Assembly (NCBI GenBank): GCA_002303765.1
Contig: DBCB01000005.1
Location: 1-17,719, forward strand
Length of the DNA: 17,719 nt
Direction of reading: 5' to 3'
Source of the DNA: Planctomycetaceae bacterium UBA969
GTDB taxonomy: Bacteria > Planctomycetota > Planctomycetia > Gemmatales > Gemmataceae
This document shows, piece after piece, positions 1 through 7,671 of the stretch (position 1 is its first letter; the number at the start of each line of letters is the position of its first letter). A program made the translations under genes and the position numbers. Under the pieces are notes generated by a model that made no database searches, had not been told where the DNA came from, and worked only from the letters and a program-made list of their open reading frames with translations.

Positions 1-86
1 TAAGGTGCCATCATCTAGCTCAATCGAAACCCGGGCCCGATGCGCCACTCCAGATACCAAAAAGACCGCAGCACTCGGAATAAGTA
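1..86 (-). pseudogene. 3' remnant of an RND membrane-fusion-protein gene, cut by the left edge
   Basis: Read on the minus strand, this stretch encodes LIPSAAVFLVSGVAHRARVS followed by IELDDGTL. It lines up with LIPSGAIV...VESGVAHRFRVSIELDDGTL near the C-terminus of the adaptor encoded at 6562-7656. At DNA level, bases 1-58 match 6706-6763 with only about seven differences. After that the copy is 30 bases (10 codons) shorter, and the match resumes at 68-81 against 6803-6816. Similarity fades near base 86. Further upstream the frame runs into TGA codons with no start codon, so the 5' end of this gene is gone. Whether the downstream part outside the window is intact cannot be seen. It is a truncated duplicate rather than a working gene. 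Confidence 0.8.
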
Positions 87-95
87 ATTTTTTAC

Positions 96-225
96 AGTTA
101 AGTATTCATACCAAGATTCAATTTAAAGTTGAAAACCTATAGCTTTGGGAAGTTTAGGAAGTTTAGTTGATCTTTTTGGGGTTGTAGTTTTCATACTCAA
201 CTGCTAATAAGAGTTAAGTATTCAT
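96..225. repeat. 14-bp direct repeat and adjoining inverted repeat upstream of the first pump operon
   Basis: The 14-mer AGTTAAGTATTCAT occurs at 96-109 and again at 212-225. The second copy is also the right arm of an imperfect inverted repeat: ACTCAACT at 195-202 faces AGTTAAGT at 212-219, with 7 of 8 positions complementary and a 9-base spacer. A 9-bp tandem GGAAGTTTA lies at 148-156 and 157-165. The region is AT-rich and sits between the broken adaptor gene and the pump start. It could hold an operator or be debris from the rearrangement. No strong sigma-70 promoter could be assigned; TTGTAG at 182-187 and TAATAA at 205-210 with a 17-base spacer is a weak candidate. Confidence 0.45.
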
Positions 226-285
226 TATTTTGAATCTAATTTTATGTCGATAAATTAAGATATCTAAAAATAGAAAGGGATTTGT

Positions 286-3200
286 TTGAAGCCGCTCATA
301 AATTATTTTGCTGATAGTCTTTACGGCATTGTTGTATTTGCAATGCTTATTGCTGTGCTTGGGATTGTGGCTTTAATCTCTATTCCTGTAGATATTCTTC
401 CTTCTTTTAATACACCTGCTGTACAGGTACTTACCTACTTTCAGGGAATGCCTGCAGCCTCGGTAGAAAGAACAATTACCAACCGCCTGGAACGATGGGT
501 GAATCAAGCACCCGGAATGGATCGTATTGAATCCCGATCCTTAACAGGGATCAGTATTATTCGAGCTACTTTCCGGGATGGAACCGACCCTAACACAGCT
601 TTAACCATGGCTAATTCGCTGGCCCTAAGTACTTTGCCAACGCTGCCACCGAATACTTTACCCCCAGTAGTTTTACCATTTGATCCTACAGCCACTATAC
701 CATTAGGAATTATGGTTGTGCGTAATCAAACCATGGATGAATCACAAATTAAGGACCTCGCAAGAATTGAATTGCGTAACCGACTAGGCGGCCTTCCGGG
801 GGTGGTGGCACCAGTGGTGGTAGGTGGTAAAGATCGCACTATCATGGTTTATCTTGACCGCAATCGCATGGTTGCAAGAAATCTGGCGCCAACCGATATT
901 ATCAAAGGTTTGCAAGATGGGAACTTGGTCAGTTCACCTGGGAACGCTTACTTTGGAAAAAAACAAATTGCTTTAGAAATTGATTCTATGGTTGAAAAGG
1001 TTGAGGAATTGAACCAGTTGCCCATCCGGGTTCCTGGTGGAAGCGTCATTTCCCTCGGCGACCTTGCAAACGCCGAGGACACTTCTTTCATCCAAACATC
1101 AAGGGTCAGAGTTGATGGTGATCAGCAGGTTTATGTTCCTATTTATCGCCAAGGTGGTGCAAGCAGTCTGGCAGTTGCAAGTAATGTTCGCAACTCCTTA
1201 GAGACCATCCAAAATTCACTACCAGAAGGAACCACCCTAGAATGGGTGATGGATCAATCAGAAGGTATACGGAAAGCCATAATAAGCCTAATAGAAGAAG
1301 GTATTCTGGGCGCTATTTTGGTGGCCATAATGATTTTTATTTTCTTGGGCAGCTTGGGCATGACCGGAATCGCCCTTCTAGTTTTACCCTTGGCAGTATT
1401 ATTCACCATTTTAGGTTTGTATGTGACAGGTAATACAATCAACGCAATGACATTGGGAGGATTGTTTCTTGCAATCGGCCCTCTTGTGGATAATGTGATC
1501 GTGGTATTGGAAAACACCCAAAGGCATCACGGATTGGGAAAGAATGCAAGGAGTGCTGCTGTAAGCGGGGTTTCCGAATTGGTATTGCCGGTACTTGTTT
1601 CCACGCTTGCCATGATGGTGGTTCTTGCCCCCGTGGCCTTTACCCCTGGAGTCGCTGGTTTCCTTTATAAACCACTTGCAATTGCTGTAAGTTTTGCGTT
1701 GGTAGGAACCCTGTTCCTGTGTTGGACTTTAGTACCCATGCTGGCAACCCGATGGATAAAACCTGCTAATCATAATTTAGCAGAAAAGAGTTTTTTCGGA
1801 AAAGCCCACCATGCAGTAGAACATATCCTTGATAATTTAACTTTCAATTATCTATACCTTTTAAAAATTGCCCAAAATTTTCGCTGGATAATCCTACCCG
1901 GAATTTTGATCCTTAGTTTACTAAGTCTGGTTTTGCTGCCATCAATAGGCAAAGAGTTTTTTCCTGCAACGGATACTGGTCAGATTAACATATTGGTTCA
2001 GGCTCCATCAGATTCACGTCTGGATGGCACCGAGGAAAGAATTGCCGCAGTGGAAAAACTGATCCGCCAGATTATTCCAAAAAATGAACTTCGATTATTG
2101 GTTTCAGAAATCGGACTAACTACTGATTGGTCTGCAGCTTATACGGAAAATAGCGGACAGATGGATTGTGTTGTAAGAATACAACTTGAAGATAAAAAGA
2201 CTCGAAAAACCGTAGAGTATGTCAGAGACATCCGTAATGCAATGCAAGCAGATGCCTTGTTTGCTGATTTAAAAGTCAGCTTTAATAGTGGTGGTATTAT
2301 ATCAGCTGCATTAAATCAGGGTGCATCTTCCCCTATCGAGGTTGCAATTTTGGGAGGAAAACTTTCCGATGCTATGGAAGCAGCCCAAACTTTGGAAAAA
2401 CAAATCCGTGAAATCCCAGGCGCGGTGGATGTAAGGTTGCAACAACGCAATGATCTGCCAGTGCTTAAGATACACATTCTAAAACAAAAAGCTGCAGAGG
2501 CTGGTTTGACACCTAAGGATATTGCGCAGCAGGTAGTGGCAGCCATGAATTCGAGCGCATCCATACAAAAGAATTTCTGGATCGATGCAAAATCAGGAAA
2601 TCAATATTTTGTGGCAGTCCAGTACCCAGAAAATCCCGATAGAACGATCGAGGAAATTCTTTCCATCCCTGTCACAGGTGGTACAACAAGTAAACCTATA
2701 TTTTTGGGTTCACTGATAGAAATAGACAAGGGCCAAAACCCTGTGGAAATCCAACATTTACAGTTGGCAAGAAAAATATCAGTTTTAGTGAATGTGGATG
2801 AACGAGATCTGGGTGCTGTTGCATCTGAAATCCAACCATTGGTGGAAAAATTAAAGACTGAGAGAAAACTAAATATTTCCTTAGTGGGCGAATACGGAAG
2901 AATGGTGGAAACTTTCCGGAGTCTGGGCCTGGGCTTCATACTTGCCCTTGTTTTTGTTTATTTACTGATGGTTCCGCTTATGCAATCCTTTCTTACACCA
3001 ATGGTTATCCTTGTCGGAATTATCCCAGGTTTTGCAGGAGTATTGGTTACTTTGTTTGTTACTAATACGCCGATCAATATCCAATCAATCATGGGACTTG
3101 TTTTTTTGACAGGCATCGTTGTTTCTCAAGGTGTATTAGTGGTGGATTGTGCAAACAAATTAAAATCTGAAAGTGGATTAGTAGGGTTTGAACGGACATC

Positions 3201-3426
3201 AAAGGCAGGATCATTACGTTTTAGAGCCATATTAATGACTTTCCTAGCAACAAGCCTCGATCTGTTGCCATTGGCACTCGGTTTAAGCCCCGGTACTGAA
3301 ACCCTAATGCCACTCGCTCGTGCAGTAATAGGCGGTTTGATAACTGCAACAGCTTTATCCCTATTCATGGTCCCAGTTTTACTGGCTATGATTGATGACT
3401 TTCAAAGGAAAGAGGCTAGGGAATGA
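286..3426 (+). CDS. RND efflux pump, inner-membrane permease subunit (substituted proton relay)
   Basis: A 1046-residue resistance-nodulation-division permease, full length for the AcrB/CusA superfamily, expected to work as an inner-membrane trimer exporting small molecules by proton antiport. The start is TTG at 286-288. It is preceded by AGAAAGGGA at 272-280, and it aligns the N-terminus with the paralogous pump at 7672-10869, one residue longer. TM1 is about residues 14-33, followed by the family motif ISIPVDILPSF. TM2-TM6 lie around 335-485, the second large periplasmic loop follows, and TM8-TM12 run from about 880 to 1036. Oddities: the TM4 relay reads V-D402-N403, where the paralogue and AcrB have two Asp. 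TM10 has S947-Q948 where the paralogue has Asn-Asn. The usual FLGNWR signature is FLGSLG. The gene overlaps the adaptor gene by ATGA. Substrate is unknown. The family call is near certain; normal transport activity is not. Confidence 0.93.
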   Translation: MKPLINYFADSLYGIVVFAMLIAVLGIVALISIPVDILPSFNTPAVQVLTYFQGMPAASVERTITNRLERWVNQAPGMDRIESRSLTGISIIRATFRDGTDPNTALTMANSLALSTLPTLPPNTLPPVVLPFDPTATIPLGIMVVRNQTMDESQIKDLARIELRNRLGGLPGVVAPVVVGGKDRTIMVYLDRNRMVARNLAPTDIIKGLQDGNLVSSPGNAYFGKKQIALEIDSMVEKVEELNQLPIRVPGGSVISLGDLANAEDTSFIQTSRVRVDGDQQVYVPIYRQGGASSLAVASNVRNSLETIQNSLPEGTTLEWVMDQSEGIRKAIISLIEEGILGAILVAIMIFIFLGSLGMTGIALLVLPLAVLFTILGLYVTGNTINAMTLGGLFLAIGPLVDNVIVVLENTQRHHGLGKNARSAAVSGVSELVLPVLVSTLAMMVVLAPVAFTPGVAGFLYKPLAIAVSFALVGTLFLCWTLVPMLATRWIKPANHNLAEKSFFGKAHHAVEHILDNLTFNYLYLLKIAQNFRWIILPGILILSLLSLVLLPSIGKEFFPATDTGQINILVQAPSDSRLDGTEERIAAVEKLIRQIIPKNELRLLVSEIGLTTDWSAAYTENSGQMDCVVRIQLEDKKTRKTVEYVRDIRNAMQADALFADLKVSFNSGGIISAALNQGASSPIEVAILGGKLSDAMEAAQTLEKQIREIPGAVDVRLQQRNDLPVLKIHILKQKAAEAGLTPKDIAQQVVAAMNSSASIQKNFWIDAKSGNQYFVAVQYPENPDRTIEEILSIPVTGGTTSKPIFLGSLIEIDKGQNPVEIQHLQLARKISVLVNVDERDLGAVASEIQPLVEKLKTERKLNISLVGEYGRMVETFRSLGLGFILALVFVYLLMVPLMQSFLTPMVILVGIIPGFAGVLVTLFVTNTPINIQSIMGLVFLTGIVVSQGVLVVDCANKLKSESGLVGFERTSKAGSLRFRAILMTFLATSLDLLPLALGLSPGTETLMPLARAVIGGLITATALSLFMVPVLLAMIDDFQRKEARE

Positions 3427-4838
3427 AAAGAAACTTTCTGCTTGGTGCTCTGGGATTTATCGTCTTGGCAATGATGGGCTATTTTATATTTAGTTCTAAA
3501 AAAGATTTATTGCCGTTGGTGAAAAACAGGAACCTATCTGTAAAAAAAACAGTTCAAGTTGTTTCACCTAAGGTGTTGGCTTCCACTGCAATCAATTCCA
3601 CCCAATTATGTGTGTTAGAACCATTTGAAAAAGCTGAACTGAACTCTAGACTCCCCGGGATTGTGAAAAAAATCACAAAAAATATAGGTGATAAAATTAA
3701 AGTTAATGAAATACTTCTCGAACTCGATGTACCGGATGTAAAAGCAGATGTAGAATTAAAAAAACAAATAATGCAGCAAAAAGAAATCGAATATAAAACT
3801 GGACAAGCAAACTTGGAACGATCAAAAGCAGGCATCATAACTGCCAATAGTCGGATCAAGCAGGCAGAATCTTCACTTATCCAGGCAAATGCCATCAGTG
3901 ATTTTCGTAGCAGTAGATTGGAAAGATTTAAAATACTTGCCAAGGATGAAAGTATATCGTTGGGATTGCTGGATGAACAAAATCGAGAATTTCAGGCAGC
4001 TATGGCAGGGGTGGAAATTGCACGTACAGGAATAGAACAGGCAAAGGGTTTACTTAAAGAAAAAGAACTTGAAATTATTGTCTCAGAAAATGAACTAGCA
4101 AACAAGAAGTCAGCAATTGATGTTGCTGCCAAGGAATTACATAAAACTGAAGCTCAACTTGGTATGGCATATATCAAGGCTCCATTTGATGGGATTGTTT
4201 CCAAAAGATCTGCCGACATTGGAGATTTTGTCACTCCACCTTCCGGTGTAGCAAAAGATCCGATATTAATTGTAGTATCGAATCAGCACCTTCGAGTTAC
4301 GGCTCGTTATCCAGATACAGCAGTTTCTGGTATTTCAAAAAAAACGCCCGTTGAAATTAATTTTAGCCAATACCCAAATCTGATCATAAGGGGAAATATA
4401 TCAAGGTTTTCACCCTTAATTAATGCGGCAGATAGATCAATTGCAGTCGAAGTTGATTTGGAAATGGACTTGGGAGAGAAAAGAATGCTGGAAAATTCCA
4501 TTCTTTTAAAACCTGAACAAATGGACCACCTTTTGCTTGGAATTACTGGAACTATGAAAATCGAACTGCAAAATTTACATAACGCTGGTGTTGTACCCAG
4601 TAATGCCGTGATTAAAAAAAACGGGAAACCGGTAGTATTTGTAGTTATTGACAAAAAAGTTAAAATCTTGCCAGCAAAAATTGAAATGGATGATGGTAAA
4701 GAAACTGTAATTCTTGTGGCCGACGAAAAAATTGAATCTCATTGGAGATATCTCAATGCCAATGACAAAGTTGTTGTAAACCGACAATCGGAATTGGTTG
4801 AAAACATGGAAGTGGAATTCAAAGAGGTAAATCCATAA
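3423..4838 (+). CDS. RND periplasmic adaptor (membrane fusion protein) with full coiled-coil hairpin
   Basis: A 471-residue HlyD/AcrA-type adaptor that should bridge the pump encoded just upstream and the outer-membrane channel encoded just downstream. Residues 5-23 form an N-terminal membrane anchor with no lipobox cysteine. The barrel-sandwich (lipoyl) domain is split: its first half is around residues 66-103 (RLPGIVKKITKNIGDKI, ending LELD), its second half around 249-290 (AYIKAPFDGIVSKRSADIGD). Between them lie about 147 residues rich in Lys, Glu, Gln, Ala and Ile, the long alpha-helical hairpin expected to touch the channel. Beta-barrel and membrane-proximal domains follow. The ATG overlaps the pump stop (ATGA at 3423-3426), with AGAGG at 3411-3415 as ribosome binding site, so translation is probably coupled. 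By hand count this gene is only about 37% GC, lower than most of the window. Confidence 0.92.
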   Translation: MKRNFLLGALGFIVLAMMGYFIFSSKKDLLPLVKNRNLSVKKTVQVVSPKVLASTAINSTQLCVLEPFEKAELNSRLPGIVKKITKNIGDKIKVNEILLELDVPDVKADVELKKQIMQQKEIEYKTGQANLERSKAGIITANSRIKQAESSLIQANAISDFRSSRLERFKILAKDESISLGLLDEQNREFQAAMAGVEIARTGIEQAKGLLKEKELEIIVSENELANKKSAIDVAAKELHKTEAQLGMAYIKAPFDGIVSKRSADIGDFVTPPSGVAKDPILIVVSNQHLRVTARYPDTAVSGISKKTPVEINFSQYPNLIIRGNISRFSPLINAADRSIAVEVDLEMDLGEKRMLENSILLKPEQMDHLLLGITGTMKIELQNLHNAGVVPSNAVIKKNGKPVVFVVIDKKVKILPAKIEMDDGKETVILVADEKIESHWRYLNANDKVVVNRQSELVENMEVEFKEVNP

Positions 4839-6331
4839 TGAAAACCATGATTTACCAATTAATATTAATCGTTTTTCTACCAGAATATTTGCTGGCCCAG
4901 ATACCAACACTCCCATTGCCTACGCCTGATTCCAAGATGAATAGAAAGCCATATGCATCTTCCAAGGAAAGGCCGGTTAATAATTACGCAAACGAACAAA
5001 CCAAGGCTTACCCAATTGATTTGGCTACTTCGATCCGCCTAGCGGACTCCAATAGTCCTTTAATTGCAATCGCTCAAGCCCGAGTTAAAGCAGCCCAAGC
5101 ACGACAAGACCTTGCAAACCTTTTGTTTGTTCCATCTTTGTCTTTTGGGCCAGGTTATTTTCGCCATGATGGTGTAGACCAGAATCGGCGTGGAGACACG
5201 TTTACGGTAAGCAGATCTAATATGTATGGACTTGGAGGTCCGAGTCTACGGGTGGATGCTGCAGAAGCTATTTTTGAACCATTGGTTCGCATGCAACAGT
5301 TAAGAGCAACTGGAGAAACTGCAAGAGCAGTTAGAAACAAAATTCAACTTTACGCTGCCAGTAATTATTACGAATTGGTAAGAGTTCATGGAAAACTTGC
5401 AATTAATAATGAGATTTTGGACCGGATCAATCAAATGATCGATCGTGCACAAATCGCAGATAAAGCTGGTCTATCTAAAACAAAGGGTGATTTGAATCGC
5501 GCTATGACCGAGTTGTTTTTGAGAAAGCAAGAAAGAATAGATTTGGAAGGGCAGGCAGGTGCCGCTGCTGCAAGGTTAGCAAAAGTTCTGTTACTACCTC
5601 CAGAAACCTTATTGGTTCCTTCTGAGGGAATATACCCCTTAGTTTTGATTTCTCAGGATAAAACATTGGAAAACCTGATGGAGTTGGCTGTTATGAATCG
5701 ACCAGAATTGAATGCAAGTCGATTTATGGCAGGTGCTGCAAACGAAAGACTTAAGTTGGCAAAAAGTCAGCCTTTAATTCCCAAGCTGCAAATGGATTAT
5801 CTTGGAGGTGTTTTCGGTGGTGGGAAAAATGGCTTTATAGGTGACACTGGAGGAAGGGAAGATATTCTTTTACAGGCCAACTGGGAATTAAGAAATTTCG
5901 GATTAGGCAACCTTGCCCAAATTCGCGAACGCAGAGCCCAATTAGAAGAATCGCTTTTCGAGGTTACTGAGGTTCAAGCCATAACAACAGCCGAGGTCGC
6001 AGAGTCTGCCCGAATAGCTGCTGCTAAGTTTGAAACTCTTGAATCTGCACAAAAAGCTGTTGTGCAAGTTGAGGAGTTATATAGAAAACTTTTAGCTACT
6101 TCCTTTGGTTTGATAAGTCCCAGAGAAGAATATGACGCCTTGGAACCTTTGCTTGCCATTCAGGAAATTAATCGTGCTAGAAATCTCTATCTTGCAGAAG
6201 TGATTGATTTTAACCGAACCCAATTTGAACTGTATATGGCAATAGGTGAACCGCCTCTGGCGGCCTTGGATAATGCAAAGAAAACAGAACTTAAAGTCCC
6301 AGCTTTGCCTCCTATAAACATAATTCCTTAA
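4838..6331 (+). CDS. TolC-like outer-membrane efflux channel
   Basis: A 497-residue outer-membrane factor, the third component of the operon and the normal length for TolC/OprM-type channels. A signal peptide covers about residues 1-20 (hydrophobic stretch ending EYLLA, cleavage before QIPTLP). There is no lipobox cysteine, so it is not a lipidated OprM type. Two repeated helical halves follow: residues about 59-270 open with DLATSIRLADSNSPLIAIAQ and residues about 280-480 contain the NRPEL motif, as in the outer-membrane efflux protein family. The ATG at 4838 overlaps the adaptor's TAA (TAATG), with AAAGAGGT at 4821-4828 well placed as ribosome binding site. The gene ends the operon. Since the second pump set has no channel gene, this product could in principle serve both, but that is inference. 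Confidence 0.9.
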   Translation: MKTMIYQLILIVFLPEYLLAQIPTLPLPTPDSKMNRKPYASSKERPVNNYANEQTKAYPIDLATSIRLADSNSPLIAIAQARVKAAQARQDLANLLFVPSLSFGPGYFRHDGVDQNRRGDTFTVSRSNMYGLGGPSLRVDAAEAIFEPLVRMQQLRATGETARAVRNKIQLYAASNYYELVRVHGKLAINNEILDRINQMIDRAQIADKAGLSKTKGDLNRAMTELFLRKQERIDLEGQAGAAAARLAKVLLLPPETLLVPSEGIYPLVLISQDKTLENLMELAVMNRPELNASRFMAGAANERLKLAKSQPLIPKLQMDYLGGVFGGGKNGFIGDTGGREDILLQANWELRNFGLGNLAQIRERRAQLEESLFEVTEVQAITTAEVAESARIAAAKFETLESAQKAVVQVEELYRKLLATSFGLISPREEYDALEPLLAIQEINRARNLYLAEVIDFNRTQFELYMAIGEPPLAALDNAKKTELKVPALPPINIIP

Positions 6332-6561
6332 GTATTAGTACCTCTCAAGAAATTTTGAAGACTTAATTTAAACTAAATATACGTAAAAACACTATCAATA
6401 AATTAAACATAAGTGGATCATTTAAATATACATATAGAGTATTTTTATTTGAGAATATAAATCAGATTTGTTTCACATAATTTGGTTTTGGATTCTAATT
6501 GCAACGTTTAGAATTTACCAATCTCAAGCCACTATTTTAGCAATCATTTCAAATCATTTAC

Positions 6562-7656
6562 TTAATCACCAAACTTGGAAAGCGTAGGTTCGACTGCAGT
6601 GCCTTCTTCAAGTTCTCCTTGATTACTTAAAATGATCTCTTCTTTTGGATTTAATTCGCGGGAAATATCTTTCCCATTTTCCTGCTCGAGCCAAAACACT
6701 CTTGCCAAGGTGCCATCATCTAGCTCAATTGAAACCCGGAACCGATGTGCAACTCCAGATTCCACCCGATACAGATAAGGCACACCACCAAGCCGAACAA
6801 TTGCACCACTCGGAATCAACGCAGTGTTTTTAAACTCACGAAGGTTCAAGCGCATGCGGCCATACATTCCAGGCAATAAGCGAGCTGCGCCGTTGGCTTC
6901 CACTCCCATTGGAAACACAGGCAACTTTCTACTTTTTAAATCTGCTTGATTATTCAATAAGGCTTTAGCTAAAAACGCACGATGCTCTGCCTCGGTACCA
7001 TTATATAAATCAACCTCCACCCGAAGGGTTCTATCCGTAGCGTTAAGCGATGGCGCCAATCGGCTTAATTTACACTTCAACGCCCGCCCAGGAAATGAAT
7101 CCATCCGAATCTCTGCTTCGGTATCAATCCCCACATAAGCAACAAAAGTGTCGGGGACTTGCATCGATACCGTAACGATATCTGTCTTTTCAATCACTAA
7201 TAAGGCAGGTGAACCAGGCACAATGGCTGCACTGGGAACAAAGGTTCCCGGATCAACAGAACGCGTTGCTATCACACCATCAAATGGAGCCTTGATGATC
7301 AACTTATTTTGCCATTGTGCTTCCTGAACCGTAGGATCCAACTCGATCAATTTTTCTCCTGCGGTTACTTTATCGCCAATATCTTTTTCTAAGAAAGTAA
7401 TTGTGCCACCCAACTTTGCAAATAAAGATGCCCGATAATAAGGCGCAACCTCTGCCGGTTGTTCCACACTTACACTTAACTCTGCACCCATTTTTGGATT
7501 TATCGTTTTCACTCGAATCGCTGTAGGCACACTGGGATTTACAACCTGAACCCCTTTGGCCGTCGTTGGCAAAAATGTCAGCGCCCAAAACCCAATCGCA
7601 CTTATGCCAACTATCAGTGCTGCAGGCAGCAATGATTCTTTTTTATTTTCAGCCAT
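6562..7656 (-). CDS. RND periplasmic adaptor lacking the alpha-helical hairpin
   Basis: A 364-residue HlyD/AcrA-type membrane fusion protein paired with the pump immediately upstream. An N-terminal anchor spans about residues 10-29. The first lipoyl half (LFAKLGGTITFLEKDIGDKV, ending IELD near 107) is followed after only about 11 residues (PTVQEAQWQNK) by the second half (LIIKAPFDGVIATRSVDPG, from 119). In the adaptor at 3423-4838 the same two landmarks are about 147 residues apart, so the coiled-coil hairpin that normally contacts a TolC-type channel is essentially absent. Beta-barrel and C-terminal domains look complete, including LIPSGAIV near residue 272. The ATG lies 15 bases past the pump stop, with AAGGAG at 7665-7670, so the two genes are surely co-expressed. 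A near-identical fragment of this gene sits at 1-86. No outer-membrane channel gene follows. Confidence 0.92.
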   Translation of the reverse strand: MAENKKESLLPAALIVGISAIGFWALTFLPTTAKGVQVVNPSVPTAIRVKTINPKMGAELSVSVEQPAEVAPYYRASLFAKLGGTITFLEKDIGDKVTAGEKLIELDPTVQEAQWQNKLIIKAPFDGVIATRSVDPGTFVPSAAIVPGSPALLVIEKTDIVTVSMQVPDTFVAYVGIDTEAEIRMDSFPGRALKCKLSRLAPSLNATDRTLRVEVDLYNGTEAEHRAFLAKALLNNQADLKSRKLPVFPMGVEANGAARLLPGMYGRMRLNLREFKNTALIPSGAIVRLGGVPYLYRVESGVAHRFRVSIELDDGTLARVFWLEQENGKDISRELNPKEEIILSNQGELEEGTAVEPTLSKFGD

Positions 7657-7671
7657 CTTCTCATCTCCTTT

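Noticed and set aside
6340..6360. Possible terminator hairpin after the outer-membrane channel gene (TCAAG/TTTGA)
   Set aside because: The stem is short, AT-only with a wobble, and has no T-tract, so it is too weak to call.
1..6823. Composite transposon or integrative element bounded by the adaptor-gene copies
   Set aside because: The copies are parts of a coding gene rather than IS ends. There is no transposase, integrase, terminal inverted repeat or target duplication.
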